A stretch of 64,000 bases of DNA from Pseudanabaena sp. PCC 6802 (GCF_000332175.1 NZ_KB235914.1:2848868-2912867); one strand, 5' to 3'. Shown: positions 25,643 through 34,235, counted from the first letter of the stretch. The notes: generated by a model not told the origin, from the sequence alone. Program-made: numbers and translations.

Positions 25643-26899
25643 TTAGGCAGTAAATTTCTTAAACACTAAAGTGACGTTATGACCGCCAAAACCAAACGAG
25701 TTAGATGCTGCCACGTCGATTGTCATGGCGCGAGATGCGTGCGGTACGTAGTCCAGATCGCACGCCGGATCTGGATTGACTAGATTAATTGTGGGTGGGG
25801 CGCAATCTCTAGCTACAGCCAGGACTGAAGCAACGGCTTCAATCCCGCCAGAACCGCCCAACAGGTGGCCGGTCATGGACTTTGTCGAACTGACGGCGAG
25901 CTTGTAAGCACTATCGCCAAATACTTTTTTTATTGCGGTAGTTTCGTTGGAATCGTTTGTGGACGTGCTGGTGCCGTGGGCATTGATGTAATTGACCCGA
26001 TCCGGAGTCAGGTTTGCATCCTTGAGTGCCAGGGACATGGCTCTTGCCGCACCTTCATGCTCCGGTGCGGGGGATGTCATGTGATAGGCATCGCAGGTAG
26101 CTCCGTAGCCGACAATTTCCGCCAGAATATTAGCTCCTCTTGCCTGGGCATGTTCGAGGGTTTCTAAGATTAAAATGCCCGCGCCTTCCCCCATCACAAA
26201 GCCATCGCGATCGCGATCGAAAGGCCGGGAAGCATGGGCAGGATCGTCGTTGCGGGTGGACATGGCACGGGCTGCTGTAAAACCGGCAAAGCTAAGCGGC
26301 GTAATTGCCGCCTCTGTGCCGCCACAGATCATTGCCTGGGCGTAGCCGCGTTGTACTAAGCGGAAAGCATCGCCAATAGCATTGGAGCCTGCGGCACAGG
26401 CAGTCACAGTGCAGGAGTTCGGTCCTTTTGCGCCAGTACGAATAGCAGTTAAACCCGCTGCCATGTTGGCGATCATCATGGGGATCATGAACGGACTGCA
26501 GCGATCGGGACCTTTAGTCATTAAGATTTCCGCTTGATCTTCTAAAACCTTAAGACCGCCAATACCCGTACCGATCAAGACCCCAATCTGCTCGGCGTTG
26601 AGGGGGGTAATTTCAAGCTTGGCACTTTCAAGTGCCTGGAGGCTAGCGGAAACGGCAAATTGGGCAAAGCGATCCATGCGCTTTGCTTCTTTGCGATCTA
26701 GATAAGTATGCGGGTCGAAACCTTTCACCTCTCCAGCGATCCGACATTCGTGCTTGGCCGCATTAAAAAGAGTGACATCGCTAATGCCATTTTTGCCAGC
26801 AATTAAACCTTGCCAGTACTCTTCAACAGTATTGCCAATAGGTGTGATAGCACCTAAGCCAGTAATGACCACGCGGGAGAGGGATTGAGAGGTTTGCAT
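25643..26899 (-). CDS. fabF: Beta-ketoacyl-ACP synthase II (FabF)
   Basis: A 418-residue condensing enzyme that elongates acyl-ACP with malonyl-ACP. The catalytic triad is visible: Cys168 in NSCTVTACAAGSNAIGDAF, and histidines in YINAHGTSTSTNDSNET and STKSMTGHLLGGSGG. FNSFGFGG-type C-terminal motif is ASNSFGFGGHNVTLVFKKF. It is the last gene of plsX-fabH-acpP-fabF, 103 bp after acpP. Confidence 0.97.
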   Translation of the reverse strand: MQTSQSLSRVVITGLGAITPIGNTVEEYWQGLIAGKNGISDVTLFNAAKHECRIAGEVKGFDPHTYLDRKEAKRMDRFAQFAVSASLQALESAKLEITPLNAEQIGVLIGTGIGGLKVLEDQAEILMTKGPDRCSPFMIPMMIANMAAGLTAIRTGAKGPNSCTVTACAAGSNAIGDAFRLVQRGYAQAMICGGTEAAITPLSFAGFTAARAMSTRNDDPAHASRPFDRDRDGFVMGEGAGILILETLEHAQARGANILAEIVGYGATCDAYHMTSPAPEHEGAARAMSLALKDANLTPDRVNYINAHGTSTSTNDSNETTAIKKVFGDSAYKLAVSSTKSMTGHLLGGSGGIEAVASVLAVARDCAPPTINLVNPDPACDLDYVPHASRAMTIDVAASNSFGFGGHNVTLVFKKFTA

Positions 26900-27002
26900 T
26901 GTAGTGATTTTCGATCGGTGGTTGATTGTTAAGTTGTTTAGTTGCTAGCAGGCGATCGCTCTAACCACTAAAAATTACAAGCGCACGAGCTGGGCTATGC
27001 AA

Positions 27003-27242
27003 CTATGCTGCTGCTTTCTTATCGATATAGTCAACGGCGTTTTGGACTGTGGCAATTCCTTCTGCATCTTCATCGGGGATCTCGATACCAAATTCTTCTT
27101 CTAGAGCCATAACTAGCTCTACGGTATCGAGGGAGTCAGCACCTAGATCGTTGGCGAAACTAGCTTCGGGCTTAACTTCGGCCACATCTACGCCGAGTTG
27201 CTGTGCCACAATGTCCTGAACTTTTGCAAGAGTGTCGCTCAT
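27003..27242 (-). CDS. acpP: Acyl carrier protein
   Basis: A 79-residue acidic helical protein. The phosphopantetheine serine is Ser37 in [20 protein letters not shown]. Carries growing acyl chains for the FabF and FabH products on either side. Typical length and sequence. Confidence 0.98.
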   Translation of the reverse strand: MSDTLAKVQDIVAQQLGVDVAEVKPEASFANDLGADSLDTVELVMALEEEFGIEIPDEDAEGIATVQNAVDYIDKKAAA

Positions 27243-27378
27243 TTAACTATGTCTCTAAGGTTGTAATGAAAAGTTTAGCGCTAATAATTTTAGCGAATAA
27301 TGGTAGTTTAAATTGCAAAAAACTAAAGATGGGGACTGATTGTGCCACTTAAGCGATTGGTTCCAGCCGCAAGTGTAA

Positions 27379-27434
27379 GGGCAGGTTTAGCCCTAATTTA
27401 GTGGTTGTAACCGTAGATTGACTGCCAAACCTGC
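27379..27434. repeat. GGCAGGTTT-type hairpin repeat, copy 2
   Basis: GGGCAGGTTT and AAACCTGC form an inverted repeat in the fabH-acpP spacer; its ends match 16861-16920 and 37968-38030. It may weaken readthrough from fabH into acpP or stabilise the acpP transcript. Confidence 0.45.
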
Positions 27435-27473
27435 TCTCTAAGAGGATTTTACTCACTAGAATTCTCATATCTC

Positions 27474-28427
27474 CTAATGCCAGCGAAATATGGCAGCGCC
27501 CCAACTTAAACCCGCACCAAATCCTGATGTGGCGATCGCGTCACCGGGCTTAATTTTGCCAGCTCTCACCCATTCATCTAATGCTAAAGGGATGGAGGCC
27601 GCCGAGGTATTGCCGTAATTTGCGAGATTGCTCACCACTTTGGTCGGTTCGATCCCCATTCTGGCTTGAACGGCATCGAGAATGCGCTGGTTAGCTTGAT
27701 GCAGGATCAACCAGTCGATCTCAGCCACCTGCAGGTTAGCACGATGTAAGGCTTTTTCCAGTACTTCCGGAACAGCGGTCACGGCAAATTTATATACCTC
27801 CTTACCGTTCATGGTGATAGGAGCGTAGGTCTGGAGATCGCGATCGTAACTGAGATTCAGCAAACCGTTGCCCCGACCATCACTGCGCAGCTCGAACCCC
27901 AGTAGCCGATCCTGCTCGCTGTCCTGCATTACCACCGCGCCCGCACCATCGCCAAACAAAATGCACGTACCGCGATCGCTCCAGTTTACCCAGCGCGACA
28001 AAACGTCAGCACCGATCAGCAAAATATTCTGATAGGTTCCCGCGCGCAGGAACTGCGCGGCCGTTACCAGGCCGAATACGAAACCGGAACAGGCCGCACT
28101 GATATCAAAAGCTACTGCCCGTTCGGCACCTAGCAACTCCTGTACCTTAGCGGCTGTGCCAAATAAATCGTCTGGGGTGGAGGTGGCAAGCACGATCAGA
28201 TCTAGATCCTGGGCAGTAATTCCAGCCGCAGCGATCGCTTTGCGACCCGCATCCGCTGCCAGAGTCGCCACACCCACATCCGGCGCATCAACGATTCGAC
28301 GTTGTTTGATACCCGTGCGAGTCGTAATCCACTCATCTGATGTATCGACCAACTCAGCCAGATCGTCATTGGTCATTACTTTATCCGGCACGGACGATCC
28401 ACTACCAATTAAGCGTACACCTCTCAT
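27474..28427 (-). CDS. fabH: Beta-ketoacyl-ACP synthase III (FabH)
   Basis: A 317-residue enzyme that starts fatty acid synthesis from acetyl-CoA and malonyl-ACP. The catalytic Cys113 is in DISAACSGFVFGL, the histidine in DWLILHQANQRILDAV and the asparagine in NYGNTSAASIPLAL. The C-terminal GFGAGLSWGAAIFRW is typical. It sits between plsX and acpP on the same strand. Confidence 0.97.
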   Translation of the reverse strand: MRGVRLIGSGSSVPDKVMTNDDLAELVDTSDEWITTRTGIKQRRIVDAPDVGVATLAADAGRKAIAAAGITAQDLDLIVLATSTPDDLFGTAAKVQELLGAERAVAFDISAACSGFVFGLVTAAQFLRAGTYQNILLIGADVLSRWVNWSDRGTCILFGDGAGAVVMQDSEQDRLLGFELRSDGRGNGLLNLSYDRDLQTYAPITMNGKEVYKFAVTAVPEVLEKALHRANLQVAEIDWLILHQANQRILDAVQARMGIEPTKVVSNLANYGNTSAASIPLALDEWVRAGKIKPGDAIATSGFGAGLSWGAAIFRWH

Positions 28428-28493
28428 TTATCTACATCCTCGGTTTGGTTATGAGCATTGGTTGGGGGGTTAGGGGCATCACCTAACCCCCAT

Positions 28494-29555
28494 CTAAGTA
28501 GGTGGATCGTCTGGAGCGTCCATGTCAACTGATACAGGTACTTGCTCTTTCTGGCTTTTAATTTGTTCGCGCAGCCTTTCTAAGACTTGATTGTCCACGG
28601 CATCTTTGGCGACGCGGATGGCGTTCAGGACGCTGGATGCTTTCGAGCTACCGTGCCCGATCACGCATACGCCTGCTACGCCTAAAAGTAAAGCACCGCC
28701 ATATTCATCGTAGTCCATGCGCTCTTTCACTTTTCTGAGGTTGGGGCGCAACAGTAAGGTGCCTAGCTTACCGCGCCAGCCTCTTGGTAATTCTTCTTTA
28801 AGAATTTGCATAGCGACAAGACCAACGCTTTCGGCAAACTTGAGTAACACATTCCCAACAAAGCCGTCGCACACCACCACGTCAAAATTGCCCGATAAGA
28901 CATCGCGACCTTCGGCATTACCAGCAAATGGGATGGAATTATTATCTGACAAGGACTGATGCACCCTCACGCTGAGGTCGTTACCCTTAGATGGTTCTTC
29001 ACCGATGTTCAGCAAGCCTAGTTTGGGTTGACTGATGCCGAGCGCATAACGGCTATAAAGCAAGCCCATCATGGCGAATTGTTCGATAAATTTGGGACGA
29101 CAGTCTACATTGGCTCCCACATCCAGAACCAGTACGGGTTTGTGGGGGATGAGCGTGGGGAATAGGGCACCGATCGCGGGGCGATCGATACCTGGTAGCC
29201 TGCCGAGACGCAATAGCGCGGCTGCCATCGCAGCACCCGTATGTCCTGCAGAAATGACGGCATCGGCCTCCTTTTGTCTGACTAAATTCATAGCGACGGC
29301 GATTGAAGATTTAGGCTTGCGCCGCAGTCCCTCCAGAGGTTCTTCGTGCATGTCGATCGAACCATCTGCTGCCACGATTTCTACGCCTTTATTGTGGCTG
29401 GCCTCTGGATGGTGTTGCTTAAGGTAGGTCGATATGGCATCGCGGTCTCCGACTAGCAAAACCTCTACACCTAACTTAGCTTGAGCCATTAAAGCTCCGG
29501 CAATAATTTCTCTTGGGGCATAGTCCCCACCCATAGCATCAACTGCAATTCGCAC
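28494..29555 (-). CDS. plsX: Phosphate acyltransferase PlsX
   Basis: A 353-residue enzyme converting acyl-ACP to acyl-phosphate for phospholipid synthesis. MRIAVDAMGGDYAPREIIAG is the family opening, with LLVGDRDAI, DAVISAGHTGAAMAAALLRL, VLDVGANVDCRP, GEEPSKGNDL and VVCDGFVGNVLLKFAE. It is the first gene of the operon; ATG at 29555. The last 25 residues are variable. Confidence 0.97.
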   Translation of the reverse strand: MRIAVDAMGGDYAPREIIAGALMAQAKLGVEVLLVGDRDAISTYLKQHHPEASHNKGVEIVAADGSIDMHEEPLEGLRRKPKSSIAVAMNLVRQKEADAVISAGHTGAAMAAALLRLGRLPGIDRPAIGALFPTLIPHKPVLVLDVGANVDCRPKFIEQFAMMGLLYSRYALGISQPKLGLLNIGEEPSKGNDLSVRVHQSLSDNNSIPFAGNAEGRDVLSGNFDVVVCDGFVGNVLLKFAESVGLVAMQILKEELPRGWRGKLGTLLLRPNLRKVKERMDYDEYGGALLLGVAGVCVIGHGSSKASSVLNAIRVAKDAVDNQVLERLREQIKSQKEQVPVSVDMDAPDDPPT

Positions 29556-29582
29556 GTGTGGTTATTCCTGATTTGACTCTTG

Positions 29583-29610
29583 GATTTAATTTGTAAAAAT
29601 TAATTAAATC
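29583..29610. promoter_or_regulatory. Inverted repeat upstream of plsX
   Basis: GATTTAATT and AATTAAATC form a perfect 9-bp inverted repeat spaced by 10 bp, 28 bp in front of the plsX start. Its position suits an operator for the fatty-acid operon. This is a positional inference; I know no cyanobacterial regulator with this site. Confidence 0.35.
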
Positions 29611-29783
29611 TGCCAAAAATTTTAACAGTTAAGCTGACCATCCCCTAGTATGAAAATTTTTCTGGTACTGTCCGTTAAAATGAAATATATGCTTGGGTGC
29701 GATCGCCAGGGTGTTAAGTTACACTTATGCCGATATGCTCTAAGCTTAGATAATCATTGATGTAACTCAGAGGAAATAAGCGA

Positions 29784-30101
29784 ATGCTACATCGCAAGAT
29801 ATATCAACTCTGTGAAGCCAAAAGCGATGTGTGGATTTACCTGAGGGATCAAGGTCGTTGGCTAGAAAGAGCGCGTATCTTAGACATTGAAGGCGACGTG
29901 GTGACGCTACGCTACGAAACTGAGGACGAGGACGAGGTTTGCTCTTGGGAAGAAATGGTACGCCTGGAGAGTATTGGTGCCGTCACGCAGAAACTGGCAT
30001 CCGTGCCCAAAGGCAACGTTACATCCAGTGAAATTCTGGTATCTGAGGACTGCCCCGAGTCCGAACAAATTCATCCGCGTCCTGAGTCATCTAGCGATTA
30101 G
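29784..30101 (+). CDS. Small conserved cyanobacterial protein (DUF6679-like)
   Basis: A 105-residue protein. The first 70 residues (MLHRKIYQLCEAKSDVWIYL, RDQGRWLERARILDIEGDVV, CSWEEMVRLESIGAVTQKL) form a compact beta-rich domain that I recall as a conserved cyanobacterial family, possibly DUF6679; the name is not certain. The C-terminal tail is acidic and disordered. Function unknown. It precedes the NFACT gene by 28 bp and may share its transcript. Confidence 0.75.
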   Translation: MLHRKIYQLCEAKSDVWIYLRDQGRWLERARILDIEGDVVTLRYETEDEDEVCSWEEMVRLESIGAVTQKLASVPKGNVTSSEILVSEDCPESEQIHPRPESSSD

Positions 30102-30129
30102 CAGGCACCACAGTTTGTGACCCCCTACC

Positions 30130-31863
30130 ATGCAACAGGTCGATCTAACTACACTGGTGGCAGTTTGCCATGAGCTAGCCATTTGCTGCCTGCCAGCTAA
30201 GTTAGAACAGGTGCATCAAAGCGATCGCTACACGCTTTATCTCTGTCTGCGTACTTTGCAAGCAAAGCAGTGGTTGCTAATTTCGTGGCATCCCCAAGCG
30301 GCAAGATTGCACCTGAGCGATCCGCCGCCCAACGCACCGGATACGTTTACATTCAGCCAACAAATTTGGCATCAAGTTGCGGGTTTAGCTTTAGTAGGCT
30401 TGCAGCTTGTCAGCACTTGGGAGAGAGTTGTCGATTTGCAATTTGCCTGCCGTCCGGGCGATGAGGTACTGTGGCACCTGTATGTGGAAATTATGGGTAA
30501 GTACAGCAATGCAATCCTGGTCAATGCCAGTGGCGCGATCGTCACAGCCGCTCACCAGGTTAGCTACAAGCAGTCCAGCGTGCGTCCGATTCAAACTGGC
30601 GATCGCTACGAGTTGCCGCCTGCTTTGCTCGAAACTATACCGACGCTGACGGAGACATTTGCCACCTGGTACGATCGCCTGACCCTGATTCCCCAGGAAA
30701 TTTCCCGCAGCCTGTTAACAAACTATCGCGGTTTGAGTTCGGCATTGGCGCGATCGCTCTTAGCAGCAGCGGGTATAGATCCCGCCACCAAAACCGATGC
30801 AATTGCACTTACCGATTGGCAAGCTCTGTTTGCCGCTTGGCAAAATTGGTTGCAGTGTCTGGAGTCCCGCAAATTTACGCCAGCACTAACAGATAGGGGC
30901 TATACGGTAATTGGGGGATCTAGTAGGGAGAGTGCGAATATTTTTGGATATCCAATTAACGATCTATTGCGCGGATATTATTGCGATCGCCTTCAGGAGC
31001 AGGAATTTAAACAACTGTGGCAGCAAATCGATCGGGTAATTCAGTCGCAGATTGCGAAGTTACAGCATAAGTCGGGTGATTTCCACCAACGGCTGGAACA
31101 ATCAGAGCAGGCAGATACGCTCAAACATCAAGCGGATTTGTTAATGGCACATTTGCAGGACTGGCAACCTGGGATGTCTGCGATCGAGGTGTGGGATTTT
31201 GTCACAAATTCAACTGTAGAGATAGCTCTCGATCCATTGCAAACTGCCGTGCAAAATGCCCAGAATTTCTACAGGCGACATCAGAAACAGAAACGGGCGA
31301 AAGAAGCGATCGCGCCGCTACTGACAGCAGTTCAACAGGAAATCGCATACTTGCAGCAAGTTGGAACTCTGGCGACACAGTTAGAAACAAGCGATTTGAA
31401 ATCTTTACAGGAAATTCAGCAGGAGTTAGCGTCACAAGGATATCTCAAGCTAGCCAATCATCGCAGCGACGATCGCTCCAGAGGGAAAAGCAAGCGTGAG
31501 GAACCGCTCAATTGTCACCGCTTTCGTAGTCCCAGTGGATTTGAGATTTGGGTGGGACGCAATAACTATCAAAATGAGATAATGACTTTCCGAATCGCAG
31601 GCGACTACGATCTGTGGTTTCACACCCAGGAAATTCCAGGCAGTCACGTACTATTGCGCCTGGAACCTGGCGCAGTTCCTGACGATCTCGATCTGCAAGC
31701 TGCGGCTAATTTAGCCGCCTATTACAGTCAAGCGAGACAGAGCGATCGCGTACCTGTAATATTTACCGAACCCAAATACGTGTTTAAGCCTAAGGGAGCA
31801 AAACCCGGCATGGTAGTTTACAAACAGGAGCGCGTAATTTGGGGACAGCCATCTCGATGTTAG
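30130..31863 (+). CDS. NFACT family protein (RqcH/Rqc2 homologue)
   Basis: A 577-residue protein of the Rqc2/Tae2/FbpA family, which binds obstructed 50S subunits and recruits tRNA-Ala to tail stalled peptides. The NFACT-N region spans about residues 1-250, followed by a long coiled coil (residues 290-420) and the C-terminal NFACT-R/DUF814 domain with FRSPSGFEIWVGRNNYQNE, DYDLWFHTQEIPGSHVLLRL and KPKGAKPGMVVYKQER. Older annotations call it fibronectin-binding protein. Size and domain order fit an intact protein. Confidence 0.92.
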   Translation: MQQVDLTTLVAVCHELAICCLPAKLEQVHQSDRYTLYLCLRTLQAKQWLLISWHPQAARLHLSDPPPNAPDTFTFSQQIWHQVAGLALVGLQLVSTWERVVDLQFACRPGDEVLWHLYVEIMGKYSNAILVNASGAIVTAAHQVSYKQSSVRPIQTGDRYELPPALLETIPTLTETFATWYDRLTLIPQEISRSLLTNYRGLSSALARSLLAAAGIDPATKTDAIALTDWQALFAAWQNWLQCLESRKFTPALTDRGYTVIGGSSRESANIFGYPINDLLRGYYCDRLQEQEFKQLWQQIDRVIQSQIAKLQHKSGDFHQRLEQSEQADTLKHQADLLMAHLQDWQPGMSAIEVWDFVTNSTVEIALDPLQTAVQNAQNFYRRHQKQKRAKEAIAPLLTAVQQEIAYLQQVGTLATQLETSDLKSLQEIQQELASQGYLKLANHRSDDRSRGKSKREEPLNCHRFRSPSGFEIWVGRNNYQNEIMTFRIAGDYDLWFHTQEIPGSHVLLRLEPGAVPDDLDLQAAANLAAYYSQARQSDRVPVIFTEPKYVFKPKGAKPGMVVYKQERVIWGQPSRC

Positions 31864-31872
31864 ACCGCTGAG

Positions 31873-31953
31873 TTATTGGTGGGGAGCGTATTCTAATAAT
31901 TCGCGAACCCGATCCAATAATTTTCTGGGACGTTGCTCAACAGTAGTCGTCAT
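31873..31953 (-). pseudogene. Tiny ORF resembling an integron-type integrase N terminus
   Basis: The minus strand encodes 26 residues from an ATG at 31953: TTTVEQRPRKLLDRVRELLE then YAPHQ. RPRKLLDRVRE resembles the first helix of integron and related tyrosine integrases, where a KLLDxVR motif near the N terminus is common. Only about a dozen residues match and no catalytic part remains, so this is a suggestion, not an identification. Confidence 0.25.
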
Positions 31954-31954
31954 G

Positions 31955-32098
31955 TTAGGCTGAAATTATCTATCTAGATCGCCTATACGGGATGTTACCC
32001 AGAAAAAATCTGTCTAACACACCCAAATGGGCGATTAGGTCGAAATGTTCTGGCTAATCATCTTAATTAGGTGTTTAGGTAGAAAAAATCAGTCTAAA
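31955..32098 (+). repeat. Four-unit direct repeat with 40-bp period
   Basis: Units start at 31955, 31995, 32035 and 32075, each about 24 bp of repeat and 16 bp of spacer. The consensus begins TTAGGTNGAAA and ends TCTGTCTAA, so each unit is also an imperfect dyad (TTAG...CTAA). The first unit begins with GTTAGGC at 31954-31960. No CRISPR-associated genes are near and the repeats are too diverged for CRISPR. Confidence 0.6.
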
Positions 32099-32476
32099 AT
32101 ATAGTTATACGTACCGATATCGCCGATTGAGTCCGTTGAGATTGTCTGAGTGCGATCGCAAACAAGCAAACAAGACGTATCGGTTACGTTTGCAAGTCCC
32201 AACAGGGGATCGGCGATCGCATAGATAAGCAGTTCGAGATTAGGCAAGCATAACGGGTCTGTTTTCTGCTCAAGTTCGGACAGTGGATCGGGGCGATCGC
32301 AAGAGATAAATAATTGTGAAGCGATCGGTGTATAACACATCATTGGAGCGGAAAATATTGAGATATTGCGGTTTTGAGTTGGGGGCGATCGCTTACCGCT
32401 CAATTTAGCCGTTAGCCCTCACACCCCAATTGCTGGCGACTACTGGTTGCTGTATTACAAGGAGTAAGTAAGTAAA
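32099..32476. other. Intergenic region, no supported gene
   Basis: A 104-codon minus-strand frame (32089-32403) lacks recognisable protein features and begins inside the repeat array. The region would contain the promoter for the 91-residue ORF downstream, but I cannot point to clear -35/-10 boxes. Confidence 0.4.
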
Positions 32477-32752
32477 ATGACGGATGAGCAGAAGAAAGCA
32501 GAATTACTCAATGCGGGGGAGGCAGCGGCTTTTGCCTCAGAACTCGCTAATGCAAATATCAGAAAATACCTTGAGTTACACGGAGGTAGCGGCGCAAAGT
32601 TTGTAATGCAAACTGCGGACGGTCAAGCAAAATTTGTAATGAAAATTGCAGACGATACAATTGCAGAGGCATCTGAAATTGTCAGGAAAAGTGCAGAACT
32701 TGCCGCACGAAATCTTCAAGAGTTCATTGCCAGAGAAAAAGGAGAGATCTGA
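32477..32752 (+). CDS. Small acidic/helical protein coupled to the HExxH enzyme
   Basis: A 91-residue protein with helical N and C termini (ELLNAGEAAAFASELANANI and ASEIVRKSAELAARNLQEFI) around a repeated central motif: AKFVMQTADGQ then AKFVMKIADDT. ACAAGGAGTAAGTAAGTAAA gives a strong Shine-Dalgarno. Its TGA overlaps the next gene's ATG (TGATG), so the two are translationally coupled. If the neighbour is a peptide-modifying enzyme, this is the candidate substrate or a leader-bearing precursor. The family is not recognised. Confidence 0.7.
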   Translation: MTDEQKKAELLNAGEAAAFASELANANIRKYLELHGGSGAKFVMQTADGQAKFVMKIADDTIAEASEIVRKSAELAARNLQEFIAREKGEI

Positions 32753-33636
32753 TGCAAACGCTCTCTCCAGAAATAAAGCGTCCAGTAAAGGAAGTTGTCT
32801 TCTCTAGTCCATTTTTGTCTTTGGAGAGAGTGGCTTTCAATATTGCTGCGATTGAAAACTTTGCAAGTCAGAACGGTCACGATAGCAATACTCTGAGCGC
32901 ATGGGACACCCTGAGATTTCTCCAACACCAAGATCTACCTCTAACTGCAAAATTAAGTATTAACCCAGAAACTGTTTGGTTTTGTGGGGATTCAATTGAA
33001 TTTGCTTCTGCTGTAAAAAACTTGATGGGAAATGTTCCAATCCCCATTAACCATGCCTTCAATGCAGAAGAAATAGCATTATTCCAACCTGCCTATAATG
33101 ATGCAATATCTAGATTTTCGACACTTTTCCCTGAACTATTTGCATCATTTGTATTACTTATTCGCTATGTAATTTTTGCGCGCAGAGATCATTATAGCGG
33201 AGGAACAGTATCAAGTCGAATAGGACTGATCTGGCTTTCTCCTAATAAAGACTGGTCTGATGATGAGTGGCTTGAGAATATAATTCACGAATTTGTTCAC
33301 AATGCTCTTTTCTTCGAGGATCTTGTTCATTGCATATTTTTGGCTGGAAGTACGCGGCTTGAAGAACCTGATGCTCTTGCAACTAGCGCCATTCGGCAGG
33401 TAAAACGTGGCTATGATAAATCGTATCACTCAGCCTTTGTCTCTCAGACGATCATAGAGTATTATCTGGCGGTTGGACAGGTGGAGAAAGCTGCTAGCTT
33501 CATCTTCCCACTTGTTGTTTGTGTAGAGGATTTAGCTAAGAACACAAAGTTGGTTTCTGAGCATGGGAAAGAATTACTGATGGATCTTTGTATCAAGGTA
33601 TTAGAGAAGTACTCAATGTTGAGCAGTAGTATTTAA
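32752..33636 (+). CDS. Putative HExxH-type peptide modification enzyme
   Basis: A 294-residue protein. WLENIIHEFVHNALFFEDLVH supplies an HExxH motif (His179, Glu180, His183). The downstream block RQVKRGYDKSYHSAFVSQTI resembles the second conserved region of the HExxH peptide-modification family (mod_HExxH, TIGR04267), members of which include alpha-ketoglutarate-dependent peptide beta-hydroxylases in RiPP clusters. A metallopeptidase is the alternative. The protein is shorter than typical members. It is coupled to the small ORF upstream. Family placement is probable, not sure. Confidence 0.62.
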   Translation: MQTLSPEIKRPVKEVVFSSPFLSLERVAFNIAAIENFASQNGHDSNTLSAWDTLRFLQHQDLPLTAKLSINPETVWFCGDSIEFASAVKNLMGNVPIPINHAFNAEEIALFQPAYNDAISRFSTLFPELFASFVLLIRYVIFARRDHYSGGTVSSRIGLIWLSPNKDWSDDEWLENIIHEFVHNALFFEDLVHCIFLAGSTRLEEPDALATSAIRQVKRGYDKSYHSAFVSQTIIEYYLAVGQVEKAASFIFPLVVCVEDLAKNTKLVSEHGKELLMDLCIKVLEKYSMLSSSI

Positions 33637-33666
33637 CGGGTTATTTTCAGAGGAGGATAGTATCCA

Positions 33667-34149
33667 GTGACAGACATAGTGCGCTTCTCAAACGCACCGA
33701 TTGTTTTCACAAAAGCTGAGTCTCTGTTCACCGCAATAGTGGATAAGCTTAGACGCATCCTGCCTTATGCCGAGTTTCAGCATATTGGCAGCACTGCTAT
33801 CCCTGGAACCTTAACTAAAGGTGATCTTGACATCATGGTACGGGTTTCACAGGAAAAATTTTGTGAGGCAGACCTACAGCTTGCAGAGCTTTTTGATCGA
33901 AATACCAGTTCATTTCAAAGCAACGAGTTCTCAGCATTCCAAGATGTCACATCCGATCCTGAATTGGGTGTGCAGCTTGTTGCTATTGGCTCCGAAGCTG
34001 ACCACTTTCACTTGTGGCGACAGCTACTGGAAAGTAATGCTGAACTAAGATGCAAGTACGATGAGTTAAAGCGGAGTTTTGAGGGGCAGTCTATGGAATC
34101 GTACCGTGAAGCAAAAGCGCAGTTTATCACTGATTCTCTCAGGGGCTAA
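33667..34149 (+). CDS. GrpB family protein (nucleotidyltransferase fold)
   Basis: A 160-residue GrpB/UPF0157 protein. The signature is AEFQHIGSTAIPGTLTKGDLDIMVRV, where GS and the DxD pair form the nucleotidyltransferase active site; LVAIGSEADHFHLWRQLLES and YREAKAQFI follow. The start is GTG at 33667, with GAGGAGG upstream. Its stop codon lies inside the left arm of an attC-like inverted repeat, the position expected for an integron gene cassette. GrpB genes are frequent in such cassettes. Molecular function unproven. Confidence 0.85.
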   Translation: MTDIVRFSNAPIVFTKAESLFTAIVDKLRRILPYAEFQHIGSTAIPGTLTKGDLDIMVRVSQEKFCEADLQLAELFDRNTSSFQSNEFSAFQDVTSDPELGVQLVAIGSEADHFHLWRQLLESNAELRCKYDELKRSFEGQSMESYREAKAQFITDSLRG

Positions 34150-34235
34150 CCAGCGCGTGCACCGGAACGGAGGCATATGCTATCGGTTATGATACAAATA
34201 TTGTTGCCGTCCGGTGACGCGCCAGGCGTTAGCTC
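34143..34235. other. attC-like imperfect inverted repeat
   Basis: The left arm GGCTAACCAGCGCGTGCACC pairs with the right arm ending GGTGACGCGCCAGGCGTTAG across about 93 bp, with simple terminal boxes GCTAAC and GTTAGC. The two arms differ by unpaired single bases, as in the extrahelical bases of integron attC sites. The grpB stop codon (plus) and the mazF stop codon (minus) both lie in the terminal boxes. A plain bidirectional terminator is the alternative. Confidence 0.5.

Noticed and set aside
31995-32098. Possible CRISPR array because of regular 40-bp spacing
   Set aside because: Only four units, repeats strongly diverged, spacers of 16 bp and no cas genes nearby.
32089-32403. A 104-codon minus-strand frame as a gene
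   Set aside because: No recognisable domain, low-complexity composition, starts inside the repeat array and has no ribosome-binding site.
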